DNA of 64,000 nucleotides from Hoeflea ulvae (GTDB lineage Bacteria; Pseudomonadota; Alphaproteobacteria; Rhizobiales; Rhizobiaceae): NCBI RefSeq assembly GCF_026619435.1, contig NZ_JAOVZQ010000001.1, forward strand, positions 1,185,501-1,249,500, written 5' to 3'. The notes under the pieces are model-generated. The model was given only the letters and a program-made list of their open reading frames with translations, searched no databases and had not been told where the DNA came from. Position numbers and translations under genes: made by a program. This document shows positions 9,287-18,612 of this stretch, one piece after another (position 1 is the first letter of the stretch; every line of letters begins with the position of its first letter).

Positions 9287-10339
9287 TTATGCCGCTGCTG
9301 CCGCGTCGTCAACCGGCGCATTCTCGCGCAACGTCAGTTGATCGAGGCCGGCCAGCCGTATGGCTTCCTGGGCAATGGTGCGACGGGCGACGGCGATGTC
9401 GCGGGCTGCGACGCCGGCTTCGCCGGAGGCAAGGTCGGATTCGATCATCCGGCGCTGGCGGGCACCGATGGCCGACAGGATCGCCTCGCGCAGCTCCTCG
9501 TTGGCGCCGCGCAGCGCCATGGTCATGATGTCGCCGGAGATGTCGTTGAGCAGCGTCACGCGGCTGCGCAGGGACATCTGGGCAACATCCTCGAACAGGA
9601 AGATGCGCGGGCGGATCTTCTCCATTGCCGAGGTGGAGACCGTGCCAAGCGCGCCCAGCAGCGATTCGACCTCGGGCTTGGACATTTCATTCATGATCTC
9701 GGCCACCTTGATCGAGCCGGTATTGGCCTTGTCGGCCTCGATCACGGTGATCAGTTCGCGGACCCGCTTTTCGATGATCTCGGCGGCCTTCGGATTGACG
9801 CTCTTGAGATCCACCGCGCGCCGGACGATGTCGACGCGGATGTTTTCCGGCATGCGCATCAATGTCTTGCTGCCGAATTCCGAAGGCAGCATCGACAGGA
9901 TATAGGCGGCGGTCTGCGGATGCTCGCTCTGCAGGAACTTGCTGACCCGGTCGGGGTCCGAATCCTGCAGCCGGTCCCATACCGACATCTCGTAGGCCTG
10001 GTACTGGGTGCGTCGTCCGAGCAGGCCATCGACCTCGTCGGGTGTCAGGCCTTCCTCGAGAATGCCTTCCATCGCCTTGGCGTTGTCCATCAGGCCTGCG
10101 CCTTCACTGAACAGGTCCTCGAATTCATTGACCAGTTCGATCAGTTCCTGCGGCTTGATCGAGCGCAGGTTCTGCGCCTTCTTGATGATTTCCTGCAGCT
10201 CTTCATATTCGAAGAACCTCAGAAGCTTGCCCGCGACCGGCTTGCCCATGGCCAGAAGCACGGCTGCAGCCTTTTCCGAGGGAGAAAGGTTGCTGCTGTG
10301 TCCGGTGCTTTCACTACCGGTCTGGTCATAGGCTGCCAT
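9287..10339 (-). CDS. fliG: FliG, flagellar motor switch (rotor torque) protein
   Basis: FliG links the MS ring to the C ring and carries the charged surface that interacts with MotA. The protein has 350 residues, as usual in the family, with the middle-domain EHPQ motif at 139-142 and the C-terminal torque domain (FLFEDVAQMSLRSRV, then GANEELREAIL). It is encoded directly after fliN with a one-base gap and before flhB. The Ala/Asp-rich end (APVDDAAAAA) is a short unstructured tail. Confidence 0.95.
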   Translation of the reverse strand: MAAYDQTGSESTGHSSNLSPSEKAAAVLLAMGKPVAGKLLRFFEYEELQEIIKKAQNLRSIKPQELIELVNEFEDLFSEGAGLMDNAKAMEGILEEGLTPDEVDGLLGRRTQYQAYEMSVWDRLQDSDPDRVSKFLQSEHPQTAAYILSMLPSEFGSKTLMRMPENIRVDIVRRAVDLKSVNPKAAEIIEKRVRELITVIEADKANTGSIKVAEIMNEMSKPEVESLLGALGTVSTSAMEKIRPRIFLFEDVAQMSLRSRVTLLNDISGDIMTMALRGANEELREAILSAIGARQRRMIESDLASGEAGVAARDIAVARRTIAQEAIRLAGLDQLTLRENAPVDDAAAAA

Positions 10340-10340
10340 C

Positions 10341-10946
10341 TTATCCAGCCTTCTTCTGCGGTTCGCCGATCACTTCGATGATGCGGACCGCAAATTTGGT
10401 CTCGTCCGATTCCATCACCGTGATCTCGCCGCGGCCGATCAGCTTGCCGCTAACCATGATCTCCACCGGTTCGCCGATCTTGCGGTCGAGGGCGATTGTC
10501 GCGCCTTCGGACAGGTTCATCAGCTTGGACACCGCCATGCGGCTGGTGCCCAGGATGATCTGGACATCGACCGGAATGCCCAGAACGAGGTCCATCCGGC
10601 CGGACGTTCCGCTCGCGCCGAGCTTCTGTCCGGCGGTTGCATCCGCTGTGCTGCCAAACATGCCATCCGCTCCCTCGGCGCCGGATGCCGGGCCGAAATC
10701 GGGCGCGTCGAGGCCTGAAAACCCGTCCATGTTCAGCGGGTCGTCGCCCTTGTCGTCGAGGTCCGCGCCCATATCGAGGCCTAAGGCTGATGCGCCACTC
10801 ATTAAATCCACGCTTTCATTGCTCGCCGGCGACTGGCCGGCATCCTTCTTCAAAATTCCGCGAAGGCCGTCGACGGCTCCGTCGATCGCGCCGTTGTCTT
10901 CTGCCATCGGATCGGATTCGTCATCAAGTGCTTCTTCGCCTGCCAT
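10341..10946 (-). CDS. fliN: FliN, flagellar motor switch protein with long acidic N-terminus
   Basis: FliN forms the base of the C ring. Only the C-terminal 80 or so residues (from LVLGIPVDVQIILG, about 120 on) form the SpoA/FliN domain. The first 115 residues are acidic, Gly/Asp-rich and probably disordered, an extension common in rhizobial FliN. It lies between fliM (58-base gap) and fliG (one-base gap). The gap to fliM shows no copy of the shared promoter element, so transcription from motA is the simplest reading. Confidence 0.93.
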   Translation of the reverse strand: MAGEEALDDESDPMAEDNGAIDGAVDGLRGILKKDAGQSPASNESVDLMSGASALGLDMGADLDDKGDDPLNMDGFSGLDAPDFGPASGAEGADGMFGSTADATAGQKLGASGTSGRMDLVLGIPVDVQIILGTSRMAVSKLMNLSEGATIALDRKIGEPVEIMVSGKLIGRGEITVMESDETKFAVRIIEVIGEPQKKAG

Positions 10947-11004
10947 GACCCTTTATCCCGTTCCAAGCTTGCCCGTAGCCTGTCTAGCAGCTCCGGATGC
11001 GTCT

Positions 11005-11958
11005 TCATACAAAGTCTGTCTTCCAGTTTTCATCCGGCCCGGCCTGTCCCTCGACCTTGACCATGTAGCGCGCGCCGGCCCGACCCAGTGCGCATGTATA
11101 AAGCGGCCGGCCATTGGCGCTCAGCGTGACCTCGATGTCGCCCGTGTCGGCGAAGGCAATCAGATCGCCGGCCTGAAGGCGGCTGATTTCACCCAGCTCG
11201 AGCGGCGCCAGCGCCACGGCGGCCTGCAGATTGACTTCCGAGCGCGAGACCCGGTGGCTCAGCCGTTCGGTCCAGTTTTCGCTGTTGGCCTCGGCCTTGG
11301 CATCGCCGCGAACATGCCTGATCGCGGTCTTGAGCAGCAGTGACTGCGGCAGGATCATGGTCAGCGAGGTGGCGACCGCGCCAAAGCCGATATCCAGTGT
11401 CATGGCGGCGGCGTGGAGGTCCGGCCTGAGATCACCGTCATCCTCCGGCAGCTCCGATTGCGGCTTGCTCAGCCTGGTCTTCGCCTTCGGGTCCGCCGAC
11501 ACCAGTTTGCGCAGATTGTCATTGAGTTGTTCGAACACCACCAGCGACATGTCGAGTTCGATGTTCGACAGCGGCCGGGCGACGATATCGAGATCAGCCG
11601 GGTCGGAGCCGCCGAGCAGGCATTCCACCAGGCCGATGATCAGTTTTGATCCGCACAGCACCGCAATGTCGTCGGTCCAGTCGGCGATGCCCGCCTCGCA
11701 ATAGACCGCGTCCTTGCCGAGCTGGGAAAGCAGTTCGCGCCGGCGGCCCTGCAGGATGGCGCCCGGCCGGACATCGATTTCAACCCCGGTGACCTTTTCG
11801 AAGGCCTGCGCCATCAACGGGCACAGCACCGACAGCACGGTGTGGCACTTGGCGTCGATATCCGACGGATTGCCCTTGGTGCCGGTCATCCGGTCCAGAA
11901 GGTCCGGGTCGAATGATCCGTGGCTGGATATGGGGTCGATCTCGGTTGCGGCGCTCAT
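11005..11958 (-). CDS. fliM: FliM, flagellar motor switch protein
   Basis: FliM binds phospho-CheY and transmits the signal through the C ring. The 317-residue protein has the central FliM domain and a C-terminal SpoA-like domain (LAPLELGEISRLQAGDLIAF). Sequence is more diverged than in enterics, as is usual in rhizobia, so the identification also leans on the motA-fliM-fliN-fliG order. The gene begins four bases after motA ends. Confidence 0.85.
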   Translation of the reverse strand: MSAATEIDPISSHGSFDPDLLDRMTGTKGNPSDIDAKCHTVLSVLCPLMAQAFEKVTGVEIDVRPGAILQGRRRELLSQLGKDAVYCEAGIADWTDDIAVLCGSKLIIGLVECLLGGSDPADLDIVARPLSNIELDMSLVVFEQLNDNLRKLVSADPKAKTRLSKPQSELPEDDGDLRPDLHAAAMTLDIGFGAVATSLTMILPQSLLLKTAIRHVRGDAKAEANSENWTERLSHRVSRSEVNLQAAVALAPLELGEISRLQAGDLIAFADTGDIEVTLSANGRPLYTCALGRAGARYMVKVEGQAGPDENWKTDFV

Positions 11959-11962
11959 GACA

Positions 11963-12841
11963 TCAGGCCGCTTTCGCTTCGCCGCCGCCGCCCGGGTTCA
12001 TCATTTCCTGCTCGACGGCATCGATGGAAGGACGCTCGTAAGAAGAGATGGTCTTGCGGCCGTGCTCGAGCGCAACCTGCGGGACCGAGCCGTTCATATA
12101 GGCCAGCAGCGTCTGCTTGACGATGGTGTAGAGCCGGTTCTGCTTGGTCCGCACCATCTTGATGTTGAGGGCAATCGGACCGAAGACGCAGTAGGACAGG
12201 AAAATCCCCAGCATGGTTCCCACCAGCGCCGCGCCGATCAGTCCGCCCAGGATGGCAGGTGATTCATTGATCGCCGCCATGGCCTTGATCACGCCCAGAA
12301 CCGCCGCGATGATTCCGATCGCCGGGCAGGCGTCGGACATGGTGTTCATGGCGTGGTAGCATTTGAGCCGGTCATAGGAGATCGTCTGGATTTCCTCATC
12401 CATCAATGCCTCGATTTCATGCGGACGGGCATTGCCGATGATGATCAGCCGCACATAGTCGCAGATGAACGAGGTCAGATCCTTGTTCTTCAGGATCGTC
12501 GGGGCGGAGAGGAACAGGTCGGACTCTTCCGGATTGTCGATGTGGCTTTCGATTTCGTTGCGGCTCTTGGTGCGCAGGTCGCGCATCAGCGCATATAGAA
12601 TGCTCAGCGTGTCGAGATATTCGCGTTCCTTGGGCACGGTGCCCTTGAACGCCTCGCCGGTGGCCTTCATCGTGTCCTTGATGACCTTGACCGGGTTGGA
12701 CATCACGAAACCGCCGATCGCGGCACCGCCGATGATCAGCAATTCGAAAGGCTGGTTGAGCACTTCGATATGCCCGCCCATGGCCATGAAGCCGCCGAGC
12801 ACGCAACCGAGTGTGATAACCAGACCGATAATGATATTCAT
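11963..12841 (-). CDS. motA: MotA, proton-channel stator subunit
   Basis: MotA and MotB form the stator that drives rotation with proton flow. The 292-residue protein has four membrane segments, two near the start (residues 2-22 and 32-52) and two in the second half (near 170-190 and 202-225). Between them lies a long cytoplasmic loop with the charged residues that meet FliG. ATG is at 12841 on the minus strand, 36 bases after the shared promoter element. It heads the operon and is divergent from the DUF1217-flgF operon. Confidence 0.94.
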   Translation of the reverse strand: MNIIIGLVITLGCVLGGFMAMGGHIEVLNQPFELLIIGGAAIGGFVMSNPVKVIKDTMKATGEAFKGTVPKEREYLDTLSILYALMRDLRTKSRNEIESHIDNPEESDLFLSAPTILKNKDLTSFICDYVRLIIIGNARPHEIEALMDEEIQTISYDRLKCYHAMNTMSDACPAIGIIAAVLGVIKAMAAINESPAILGGLIGAALVGTMLGIFLSYCVFGPIALNIKMVRTKQNRLYTIVKQTLLAYMNGSVPQVALEHGRKTISSYERPSIDAVEQEMMNPGGGGEAKAA

Positions 12842-12876
12842 GATGCCCCGCCGCGGAAATTAACACGCTATACAGG

Positions 12877-12901
12877 TCCTACGGCTTGAGCCTTGTGTGA
12901 A
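12877..12901 (-). promoter_or_regulatory. Shared flagellar promoter element upstream of motA
   Basis: On the minus strand: TTCACACAAG, 10 bases, then TAGGA, 36 bases before the motA start. It has the same spacing as the copy before fliF. It is one half of a divergent pair with the element at 12947, so both halves of the flagellar block are probably switched on together. Confidence 0.65.
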
Positions 12902-12946
12902 GCTGAATCTGACTGCCTTATTAATGGTTTCCCCGCAGCCAACAGC

Positions 12947-12971
12947 CTCGCACAAGCAAGCTGGCCTATTT
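12947..12971 (+). promoter_or_regulatory. Shared flagellar promoter element upstream of the DUF1217-flgF operon
   Basis: CTCGCACAAG, 10 bases, then TATTT, 76 bases before the GTG start at 13048. The downstream half keeps only TA, so this is the weakest right arm of the seven copies. It faces away from the motA copy at 12877. Confidence 0.55.
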
Positions 12972-13047
12972 CGGAACATATCCAGGGGAAATGTGCCGGT
13001 TTTTCGGTTTGGCAGAACGCCCTGACGGACCGAGAAGGGTAACTCCG

Positions 13048-13830
13048 GTGACAACGACCTACACCAGCTACAACCTGATCGCGCGGGATCTTCCCAGCTC
13101 AATCGAGCGGATCGCCAGTCAGCCGCAAATCGCCCGCGAAAGCGAATATTATCTCAGCCGGATTTCCGAGATCAAGTCGATCGACGAGTTCATGGCGGAT
13201 TCGCGGGTGTTCAACTATGCGATGAAGGCCCATGGCCTGGAGGACATGAACTACGCCAAGGCGTTCATGCGCAAGGTGCTCACCGAAGGCACCGAATCCG
13301 AGAGTGCTTTCGCCAACCAGCTTGCCGACAGCAAGTACAAGGATTTCGCCGAGACCTACAATTTCGCCACCCACGGCGAGACGGCGACGATCTTCACCAA
13401 GGCCCAGCAGGGCACGGTGGACAAGTATCACCGGCTGTCGCTGGAAGAGGAAGTCGGCGAAGACAACACCGGTGTGCGCCTGGCGCTCTATTTCCAGCGC
13501 ACCGCGCCGGAAATCACCTCGGTCTACACCATCCTTGCCGACACCGCCTTGTATGACGTCGTGCGCACCGCACTCGGCTTTCCCGCCGAACTGGCAGCCA
13601 GCGACATCGACAAACAGGCTGATCTGATCAAGTCGCGCATCGATATCGAAGATTTCAAGGATCCGGAAAAGCTCAACGAATTCATGCAGCGGTTCACGGC
13701 CCTGTGGGAGATTGAAAACCCGTCCTTCGGCACGCAGGATTCGAGCCTGCTGCTCAGTTCGTCGTCAGGCTTCGGCATCTCGACGGACCTCTTGCTGTCG
13801 ATCAACACCCTCAAACTCGGAGGCCGCTGA
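13048..13830 (+). CDS. DUF1217 family flagellar-cluster protein
   Basis: A 260-residue protein of the DUF1217 type found next to flgF in rhizobial flagellar clusters (the SMc03023 position). It is helical and soluble, with no signal peptide seen. GTG 13048 is preferred over ATG 12991: GAGAAGGG lies 8-9 bases before it, the product starts MTTTYTSYNLIARDL as in relatives, and ATG 12991 would put extra residues over the promoter region. Its stop overlaps the flgF start (TGATG). Role unknown; a flagellar function is inferred from the operon. Confidence 0.8.
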   Translation: MTTTYTSYNLIARDLPSSIERIASQPQIARESEYYLSRISEIKSIDEFMADSRVFNYAMKAHGLEDMNYAKAFMRKVLTEGTESESAFANQLADSKYKDFAETYNFATHGETATIFTKAQQGTVDKYHRLSLEEEVGEDNTGVRLALYFQRTAPEITSVYTILADTALYDVVRTALGFPAELAASDIDKQADLIKSRIDIEDFKDPEKLNEFMQRFTALWEIENPSFGTQDSSLLLSSSSGFGISTDLLLSINTLKLGGR

Positions 13831-14555
13831 TGCAGGGCTCGCTATATGTCGCATTGTCATCACAGATTGCGCTTGAGCGTCGCCTGAACACGCTGGCCGA
13901 CAATGTCGCCAATTCCAACACCACCGGTTTCCGCGCCACCGAAATCAAGTTCAACGAGGTTCTGGCCAATACCGGCGTCGCCGATGTCTCCTTCGTTGAC
14001 CAAGGCAAGGAATTTCTCAACACCAACAATGGCGGATTGCGGGCCACCGGCAACCAGCTCGACTTCGCGCTGCGCGGCGAAGCCTGGTTCATGATCGAAA
14101 CGCCCACCGGCGAAATGCTGACCCGCGACGGCCGCTTCACCATCACCCAAGCCGGTGAACTGGTCAATATCAACGGCTATCCGGTTCTCGATCCCGGCGG
14201 CGCGCCGATCCAGCTTGATCCGGGCGGCGGCACGCTGAAGGCTGGCCGCGATGGCGGCTTGACCCAGGACGGCGTCCGGCTCGGCGCAATCGGCCTGTTC
14301 CAGGCCGACCTGACCCAGGGCTACCAGCGCCAGGCAGCGCTCGGCGTTGTGCCGGTGATACCGCCCGAACCCATGATCGACACTGCATCAGCCGGTCTCC
14401 TGCAGGGCTATGTCGAGGATTCCAATGTCAATCCCGTGTCGGAGATGAGTCACCTGATCATGGTGACGCGCGCCTTTGAAAGCGCTTCGGCGATGACGAA
14501 GGCCACCGAGGATACCTTCAAGGAAGCCATCCGGACGCTTGGCAGCGGCAACTGA
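13830..14555 (+). CDS. flgF: FlgF, flagellar proximal-rod protein
   Basis: FlgF is a rod component in the periplasm, exported by the flagellar type III system and therefore without a signal peptide. The 241-residue protein has the rod/hook N-terminal motif (LADNVANSNTTGFRATE) and the C-terminal motif (GYVEDSNVNPVSEMSHLI) of the flgBCFG/flgE family. FlgG, encoded at 17807, is clearly distinct, and the position before fliI matches flgF in rhizobia. Confidence 0.92.
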   Translation: MQGSLYVALSSQIALERRLNTLADNVANSNTTGFRATEIKFNEVLANTGVADVSFVDQGKEFLNTNNGGLRATGNQLDFALRGEAWFMIETPTGEMLTRDGRFTITQAGELVNINGYPVLDPGGAPIQLDPGGGTLKAGRDGGLTQDGVRLGAIGLFQADLTQGYQRQAALGVVPVIPPEPMIDTASAGLLQGYVEDSNVNPVSEMSHLIMVTRAFESASAMTKATEDTFKEAIRTLGSGN

Positions 14556-14571
14556 GGACAGACGTGATCCG

Positions 14572-14613
14572 ATGAACACTCACCGCTTCGCGCTTCTGGA
14601 GGATGCCCTGTGA
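14572..14613 (+). other. Possible 13-residue leader ORF overlapping the fliI start
   Basis: Between flgF and fliI there is a short frame, ATG 14572 to TGA 14611-14613, coding for 13 residues. Its stop codon overlaps the fliI GTG start (GTGA), and the GGAGG used by fliI lies inside it. It could couple fliI translation to the upstream message, or be chance. Confidence 0.2.
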
Positions 14614-15989
14614 GTGGCCGGCAAAGCCTTGCCATGCTTGCGCAGGGGGTGCGCGAATTCTCCCGGCCCGATGGCGGCTATGACGTGTCGGGCACCGTCA
14701 CCTCGGTGTCGCCGGGCCGCTGCGTCGTGGCCGGCCTGTCGCGCCATGTCCGGATCGGCGATTTCCTGTCCTTCCGGCGTGACGGAACGCTCAAGCTGGC
14801 GGAAGTGATCAGTCTCGGCGCGGAAGAGCTGATTGCCTGCCCGGTCGACGGCTCGTCCCAGGCCAGTATCGGCGAGCGGGTCTGGCGCAAGGGCGCATTC
14901 CGGCTCTCGCCTGACGCCTCCTGGTGCGGACGCACCATCAATTCTCTCGGCGAACCGGTCGACGGGCTCGGTCCCATGCTGCAAGGCGACACGCCGCGGG
15001 CCGTGACCGGCTCGCCGCCGGCCTCGATGACGCGGCAGCGGGTCGACAAGCCATTGCGTACCGGCGTGCGGGTCATCGATGTCTTCACCCCGATCTGCCA
15101 GGGCCAGCGGCTCGGCGTCTTTGCCGGTTCCGGAGTCGGAAAATCGACGCTGCTGTCGATGTTTGCCAAGGCCGCCGATTTCGACCGGGCAGTGGTCGCA
15201 CTGGTCGGCGAACGTGGCCGCGAGGTCCGCGAATTCATCGAGGACACGCTTGGCCCGAACATGGCCAAGACCGTCGCCGTCGTCGCCACCAGCGACGAAA
15301 GCCCGATGCTGCGCAAGCTGGCGCCGCTGACGGCAATGGCCATTGCCGAGCATTTTCGCGACAGCGGCGAGAACGTCCTTCTGATTGTCGACAGCCTGAC
15401 CCGTTTCGCCCATGCCCTGCGCGAGATCGGCATGGCGGCAGGCGAGCCTCCGGTCGCCCGCGGTTATCCCGCTTCGGTGTTTACCGCCTTGCCCGGCCTG
15501 CTGGAACGCGCAGGTCCCGGACCGGAAGGGGCCGGCGCGATCACCGCCATCGTCTCGATCCTGGTCGATGGCGACAACCACAATGACCCGGTGGCCGATT
15601 CCGCCCGCGGCATCCTCGATGGCCATCTCGTGCTCGACCGGGCCCTAGCCGACGAGGGCCGCTACCCGCCGGTCAATCCGCTGACCTCGATCTCCCGTCT
15701 TGCCCGCAAGGCCTGGCGCGGCGACGAGGAGAAACTGGTGATGCGGCTCAAGGCGCTGATCCACCGTTATGAGGAAACCCGCGATCTGCGCCTGATCGGC
15801 GGTTACCGGGCCGGTTCGGATGCCGAGCTCGACATGGCCATCAAACAGGCGCCGGTTATCTACGAGACCTTGCGCCAGACACCTGAACAGCCGGCCAGCC
15901 TGGATGCATTCGCCGAACTTGCCGATGCGATGAAGGCCGCCGCCGGCATCCCCGCCACCCCGCCCGGCAAGGAAAGGACCCGACCGTGA
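14610..15989 (+). CDS. fliI: FliI, flagellum-specific export ATPase
   Basis: FliI is the F1-beta-like ATPase that energises unloading of flagellar export substrates. The 459-residue protein has the Walker A motif AGSGVGKST near residues 171-179 and Walker B-like LLIVDSLTRFA near 256-266. GERGREVREF and the conserved GRYPPVNPL stretch also fit. GTG 14610 has GGAGG about 6 bases upstream. The stop overlaps the next gene (GTGA at 15986). Confidence 0.95.
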   Translation: MSGRQSLAMLAQGVREFSRPDGGYDVSGTVTSVSPGRCVVAGLSRHVRIGDFLSFRRDGTLKLAEVISLGAEELIACPVDGSSQASIGERVWRKGAFRLSPDASWCGRTINSLGEPVDGLGPMLQGDTPRAVTGSPPASMTRQRVDKPLRTGVRVIDVFTPICQGQRLGVFAGSGVGKSTLLSMFAKAADFDRAVVALVGERGREVREFIEDTLGPNMAKTVAVVATSDESPMLRKLAPLTAMAIAEHFRDSGENVLLIVDSLTRFAHALREIGMAAGEPPVARGYPASVFTALPGLLERAGPGPEGAGAITAIVSILVDGDNHNDPVADSARGILDGHLVLDRALADEGRYPPVNPLTSISRLARKAWRGDEEKLVMRLKALIHRYEETRDLRLIGGYRAGSDAELDMAIKQAPVIYETLRQTPEQPASLDAFAELADAMKAAAGIPATPPGKERTRP

Positions 15990-16543
15990 CCGACCAGACG
16001 GATATCGAAGAGGAAGCACCCGAACCCGGTCCGGCGCGCAGGCGGCAGACGGGCGATCGCGTCTTTGTTGTCACCGGCTTTCTGCTTGCCACTGCGGCAG
16101 CGTTCTTTCCCTGGTACGTCTTCTTCAATCAGGAAAGCTTCGGCATCGCGCCGATGGGCTATACCGAAACCCGGGATCTGCCGGATATCGACGGCCGGGC
16201 CATGGTCAATGTCTCGCCGCTGGCGATTCCGGCCACCAGGAACGGACCGGCGCCGGCCTCCGCCTTTGACCCGATCACCACCGCGACCGTACCTGGTTCC
16301 GAAGCCGCGCCGAAATCCCTTGGCGCCGCCGCCGGCGAAGACCCCAACCTGTCTTTTCCGGGCAACCCACGCTACCGGTTGCTGCACGTGGCCAATGGAC
16401 GGGCGCTGATCGAAGACAAGACCGGCATGTATATTGTCCGCATCGGGTCGGTGCTGCCGGACAATTCCCGCCTCGCAAGATTGGAAGAGCGCGAAGGCAG
16501 CTGGGTGATCGTCACGTCCAATGGCGACGTGATAGAGCGCTGA
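15986..16543 (+). CDS. Small membrane-anchored protein after fliI (function unknown)
   Basis: A 185-residue protein with one membrane segment (about residues 24-46, VFVVTGFLLATAAAFFPWYVFF). A proline/alanine-rich linker follows, and then a compact C-terminal domain (RYRLLHVANGRALIEDKTG to VTSNGDVIER). The topology suggests a periplasmic C-terminal domain. Rhizobia carry an unnamed gene at this place (SMc03026-type). It starts with GTG overlapping the fliI stop, so it belongs to the same operon. It is not FliJ, which is soluble and coiled-coil. Confidence 0.65.
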   Translation: MTDQTDIEEEAPEPGPARRRQTGDRVFVVTGFLLATAAAFFPWYVFFNQESFGIAPMGYTETRDLPDIDGRAMVNVSPLAIPATRNGPAPASAFDPITTATVPGSEAAPKSLGAAAGEDPNLSFPGNPRYRLLHVANGRALIEDKTGMYIVRIGSVLPDNSRLARLEEREGSWVIVTSNGDVIER

Positions 16544-16610
16544 TTGCCGGCCTGCGCCCGGTGTGGCGCCGGCTCCGCTGCCCGCAAGCGCCAGGGCGCT
16601 GACCGCAAGG

Positions 16611-16635
16611 CACGCACAAGATTGATCGCATAGCC
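16611..16635 (+). promoter_or_regulatory. Shared flagellar promoter element upstream of flgB
   Basis: CACGCACAAG, 10 bases, then TAGCC, 29 bases before the flgB start. The left arm differs from the consensus only in its second base. It separates the flgB-to-fliP run from the fliI operon. Confidence 0.6.
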
Positions 16636-16664
16636 TCAAGACTTGCACAGGACGAGGACATGCC

Positions 16665-17042
16665 ATGCAACCGATTCAGCTTTTCGAACTGACATCCAAG
16701 CAAGCGCACTGGCTTTCGGTGCGCCAAAGCGTTGTCGCCGGAAACATTGCCAATGCCAACACGCCCGGCTACGCGACGCGTGAAGTGGCGGCCTTTCAGG
16801 CTGTTCTCGAGCAGACCGGAACACGCATGGCTGCAACCCATCCCGGTCACATCCAGGAAGATGCCTTGCGCAGTTCCGTCCAGGACGGAAGCGGCGATGA
16901 GATCGAGGTCCTGCCGTCGGGCAATTCCGTCAATCTGCCCGACGAGATGTCCAAGACAGGAGAAATCAAGCGCATGTACGAGCTCAACACCGGGATGGTG
17001 AAATCCTTTCACCGGATGATGCTTCTGACTGTGAGGCGCTGA
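16665..17042 (+). CDS. flgB: FlgB, flagellar proximal-rod protein
   Basis: FlgB is a rod subunit, and this product is 125 residues long. The N-terminal part has the family signature [19 protein letters not shown] and the C-terminal part [20 protein letters not shown]. It is exported through the type III gate and so lacks a signal peptide. The stop overlaps the flgC ATG by one base. It is the first gene of the flgB-flgC-fliE-flgG-flgA-flgI-motE-flgH-fliL-fliP series. Confidence 0.93.
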   Translation: MQPIQLFELTSKQAHWLSVRQSVVAGNIANANTPGYATREVAAFQAVLEQTGTRMAATHPGHIQEDALRSSVQDGSGDEIEVLPSGNSVNLPDEMSKTGEIKRMYELNTGMVKSFHRMMLLTVRR

Positions 17043-17464
17043 TGGTAGTCGACCCGCTCTCACTGGCATCGCGCATCGCGTCCTCGGGCCTCGATGTTCA
17101 GGAAACGCGCATGCGCATCCTGTCGGAAAACCTTGCCAACTCGCAGTCGACCGGTGACACGCCGGGTGCCGACGCCTATCGCCGCAAGACCATCAGCTTC
17201 GCCTGGGAGCTCGACCGCTCCATCGGCGCGTCGACGGCCAAGGTCAGCAGGATCGATTACGACCAGGGCGACTTCAACGTCGAATATGATCCGGGCAATC
17301 CCGCAGCCGACGAGAAGGGCATGGTCAAACTGCCCAACGTCAATGTGCTGATCGAACTGGCCGACATGCGCGAAGCCAACCGGACCTATGAAGCCAATCT
17401 TCAGACCGTCAAGCAGACCCGTGAACTGGTTTCCATGACAATTGACCTGCTGAGGGCACAATGA
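17042..17464 (+). CDS. flgC: FlgC, flagellar proximal-rod protein
   Basis: Rod subunit of 140 residues. It shows the rod-family N-terminus ([20 protein letters not shown]) and C-terminus ([19 protein letters not shown]). The start overlaps the flgB stop and its own stop overlaps the fliE start (ATGA). Length and position agree with FlgC in rhizobia. Confidence 0.94.
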   Translation: MVVDPLSLASRIASSGLDVQETRMRILSENLANSQSTGDTPGADAYRRKTISFAWELDRSIGASTAKVSRIDYDQGDFNVEYDPGNPAADEKGMVKLPNVNVLIELADMREANRTYEANLQTVKQTRELVSMTIDLLRAQ

Positions 17465-17796
17465 TCGGTATGGTTGGAGCCACCAGCGCGCTGCAGCAAC
17501 TCTCCGGATCGGCCGACACCGATTTGGCGGCCGCGGCGGCCATGCCGCAGATGCCGTTGTCGCAGGGCGCAACGCCAGCCAATTCATTCGCCGATGTCAT
17601 GGCGTCACTTGGCCAGGGCGTGATGGGCAATCTCAGGGTCGCCGAAACCAATTCGCTCGCCGCCGTGCGCGGTGAGGTGCCGACCCGTGACGTCGTTGAC
17701 TCGATCATGTCCGCCGAACAGTCCCTGCAGACCGCCGTTGCGATCCGCGACAAGCTGGTCACCGCCTATCTCGAAATCGCCCGTATGCAAATCTAA
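17461..17796 (+). CDS. fliE: FliE, MS-ring/rod junction protein
   Basis: FliE joins the MS ring to the rod and is one of the first exported subunits. The 111-residue product ends with the conserved [18 protein letters not shown] and [10 protein letters not shown] helices. The start overlaps the flgC stop. flgG follows after 10 bases. Confidence 0.92.
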   Translation: MIGMVGATSALQQLSGSADTDLAAAAAMPQMPLSQGATPANSFADVMASLGQGVMGNLRVAETNSLAAVRGEVPTRDVVDSIMSAEQSLQTAVAIRDKLVTAYLEIARMQI

Positions 17797-17806
17797 GGAA
17801 ATCGCC

Positions 17807-18595
17807 ATGAAGGCATTGGCCATCGCAGCAACCGGCATGAACGCCCAGCAGCTCAATCTCGAGGTGATCGCCAACAACGTGGCGAACATCAACACCACCG
17901 GCTTCAAGCGGGCCCGTGCCGAATTCTCCGATCTGTTGTACCAGGTCGAACGCAATGCCGGCGTGGCCAATGCGTCCAACCAGGCTATCGTGCCCGAAGG
18001 CGCCCATGTCGGACTTGGCGTGCAGACCTCCGCGGTTCGAAACCTGCATATCCAGGGAACGCTGGTGGGAACCTCCAACAAGCTCGATCTCGCCCTTGTC
18101 GGCCGCGGCTGGTTCCAGGTCGAAACCCCCGATGGCGAAACCCAGTATACCCGCGCCGGAGCCTTCAACACCAATGCCGAAGGCCAGCTCGTCACCATCG
18201 ACGGTTACACCGTCGTCCCCGGCGTGACCTTTCCCGACGACGCCAGCGAAGTCGTCATCAGCCGCACCGGACAGGTCTTTGCCCGCATCGGCAACGAAGT
18301 CGAGATGCAGGATCTGGGACAGTTGACGATCGCAAATTTCGTCAACGAGGCAGGCCTCGAGCCTCTCGGCGACAATCTGTTCCGCGAAACCCCGGCCTCG
18401 GGCCCCGCCAATGTCGGCGTGCCGGAAGATCCGGGCTTTGCGCATATCCAGCAAGGCTATCTGGAAGCTTCCAATGTGGATCCCGTCAAGGAAATCACCG
18501 ACCTGATCTCGGCGCAGCGCGCCTACGAGATGAATTCGAAAATCATTCAGGCCGCCGATGAAATGGCCTCTGTCGTTTCCAAGAACCTCAGATAG
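17807..18595 (+). CDS. flgG: FlgG, flagellar distal-rod protein
   Basis: Distal rod subunit of 262 residues, the usual size. The product begins [20 protein letters not shown] and has the rod signature [20 protein letters not shown]. It ends with the matching C-terminal motif ([18 protein letters not shown]). ATG 17807 is chosen because AAGGAA precedes it and the longer upstream frame only overlaps fliE. flgA follows. Confidence 0.95.
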   Translation: MKALAIAATGMNAQQLNLEVIANNVANINTTGFKRARAEFSDLLYQVERNAGVANASNQAIVPEGAHVGLGVQTSAVRNLHIQGTLVGTSNKLDLALVGRGWFQVETPDGETQYTRAGAFNTNAEGQLVTIDGYTVVPGVTFPDDASEVVISRTGQVFARIGNEVEMQDLGQLTIANFVNEAGLEPLGDNLFRETPASGPANVGVPEDPGFAHIQQGYLEASNVDPVKEITDLISAQRAYEMNSKIIQAADEMASVVSKNLR

Positions 18596-18612
18596 CAAAG
18601 GACGTGGCGAAC

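Noticed and set aside
8234-10381. 715-codon open frame on the plus strand, opposite flhB and fliG
   Set aside because: It is His/Gly/Asp-rich antisense reading of two clearly recognised genes in GC-rich DNA. No start signal or family match.
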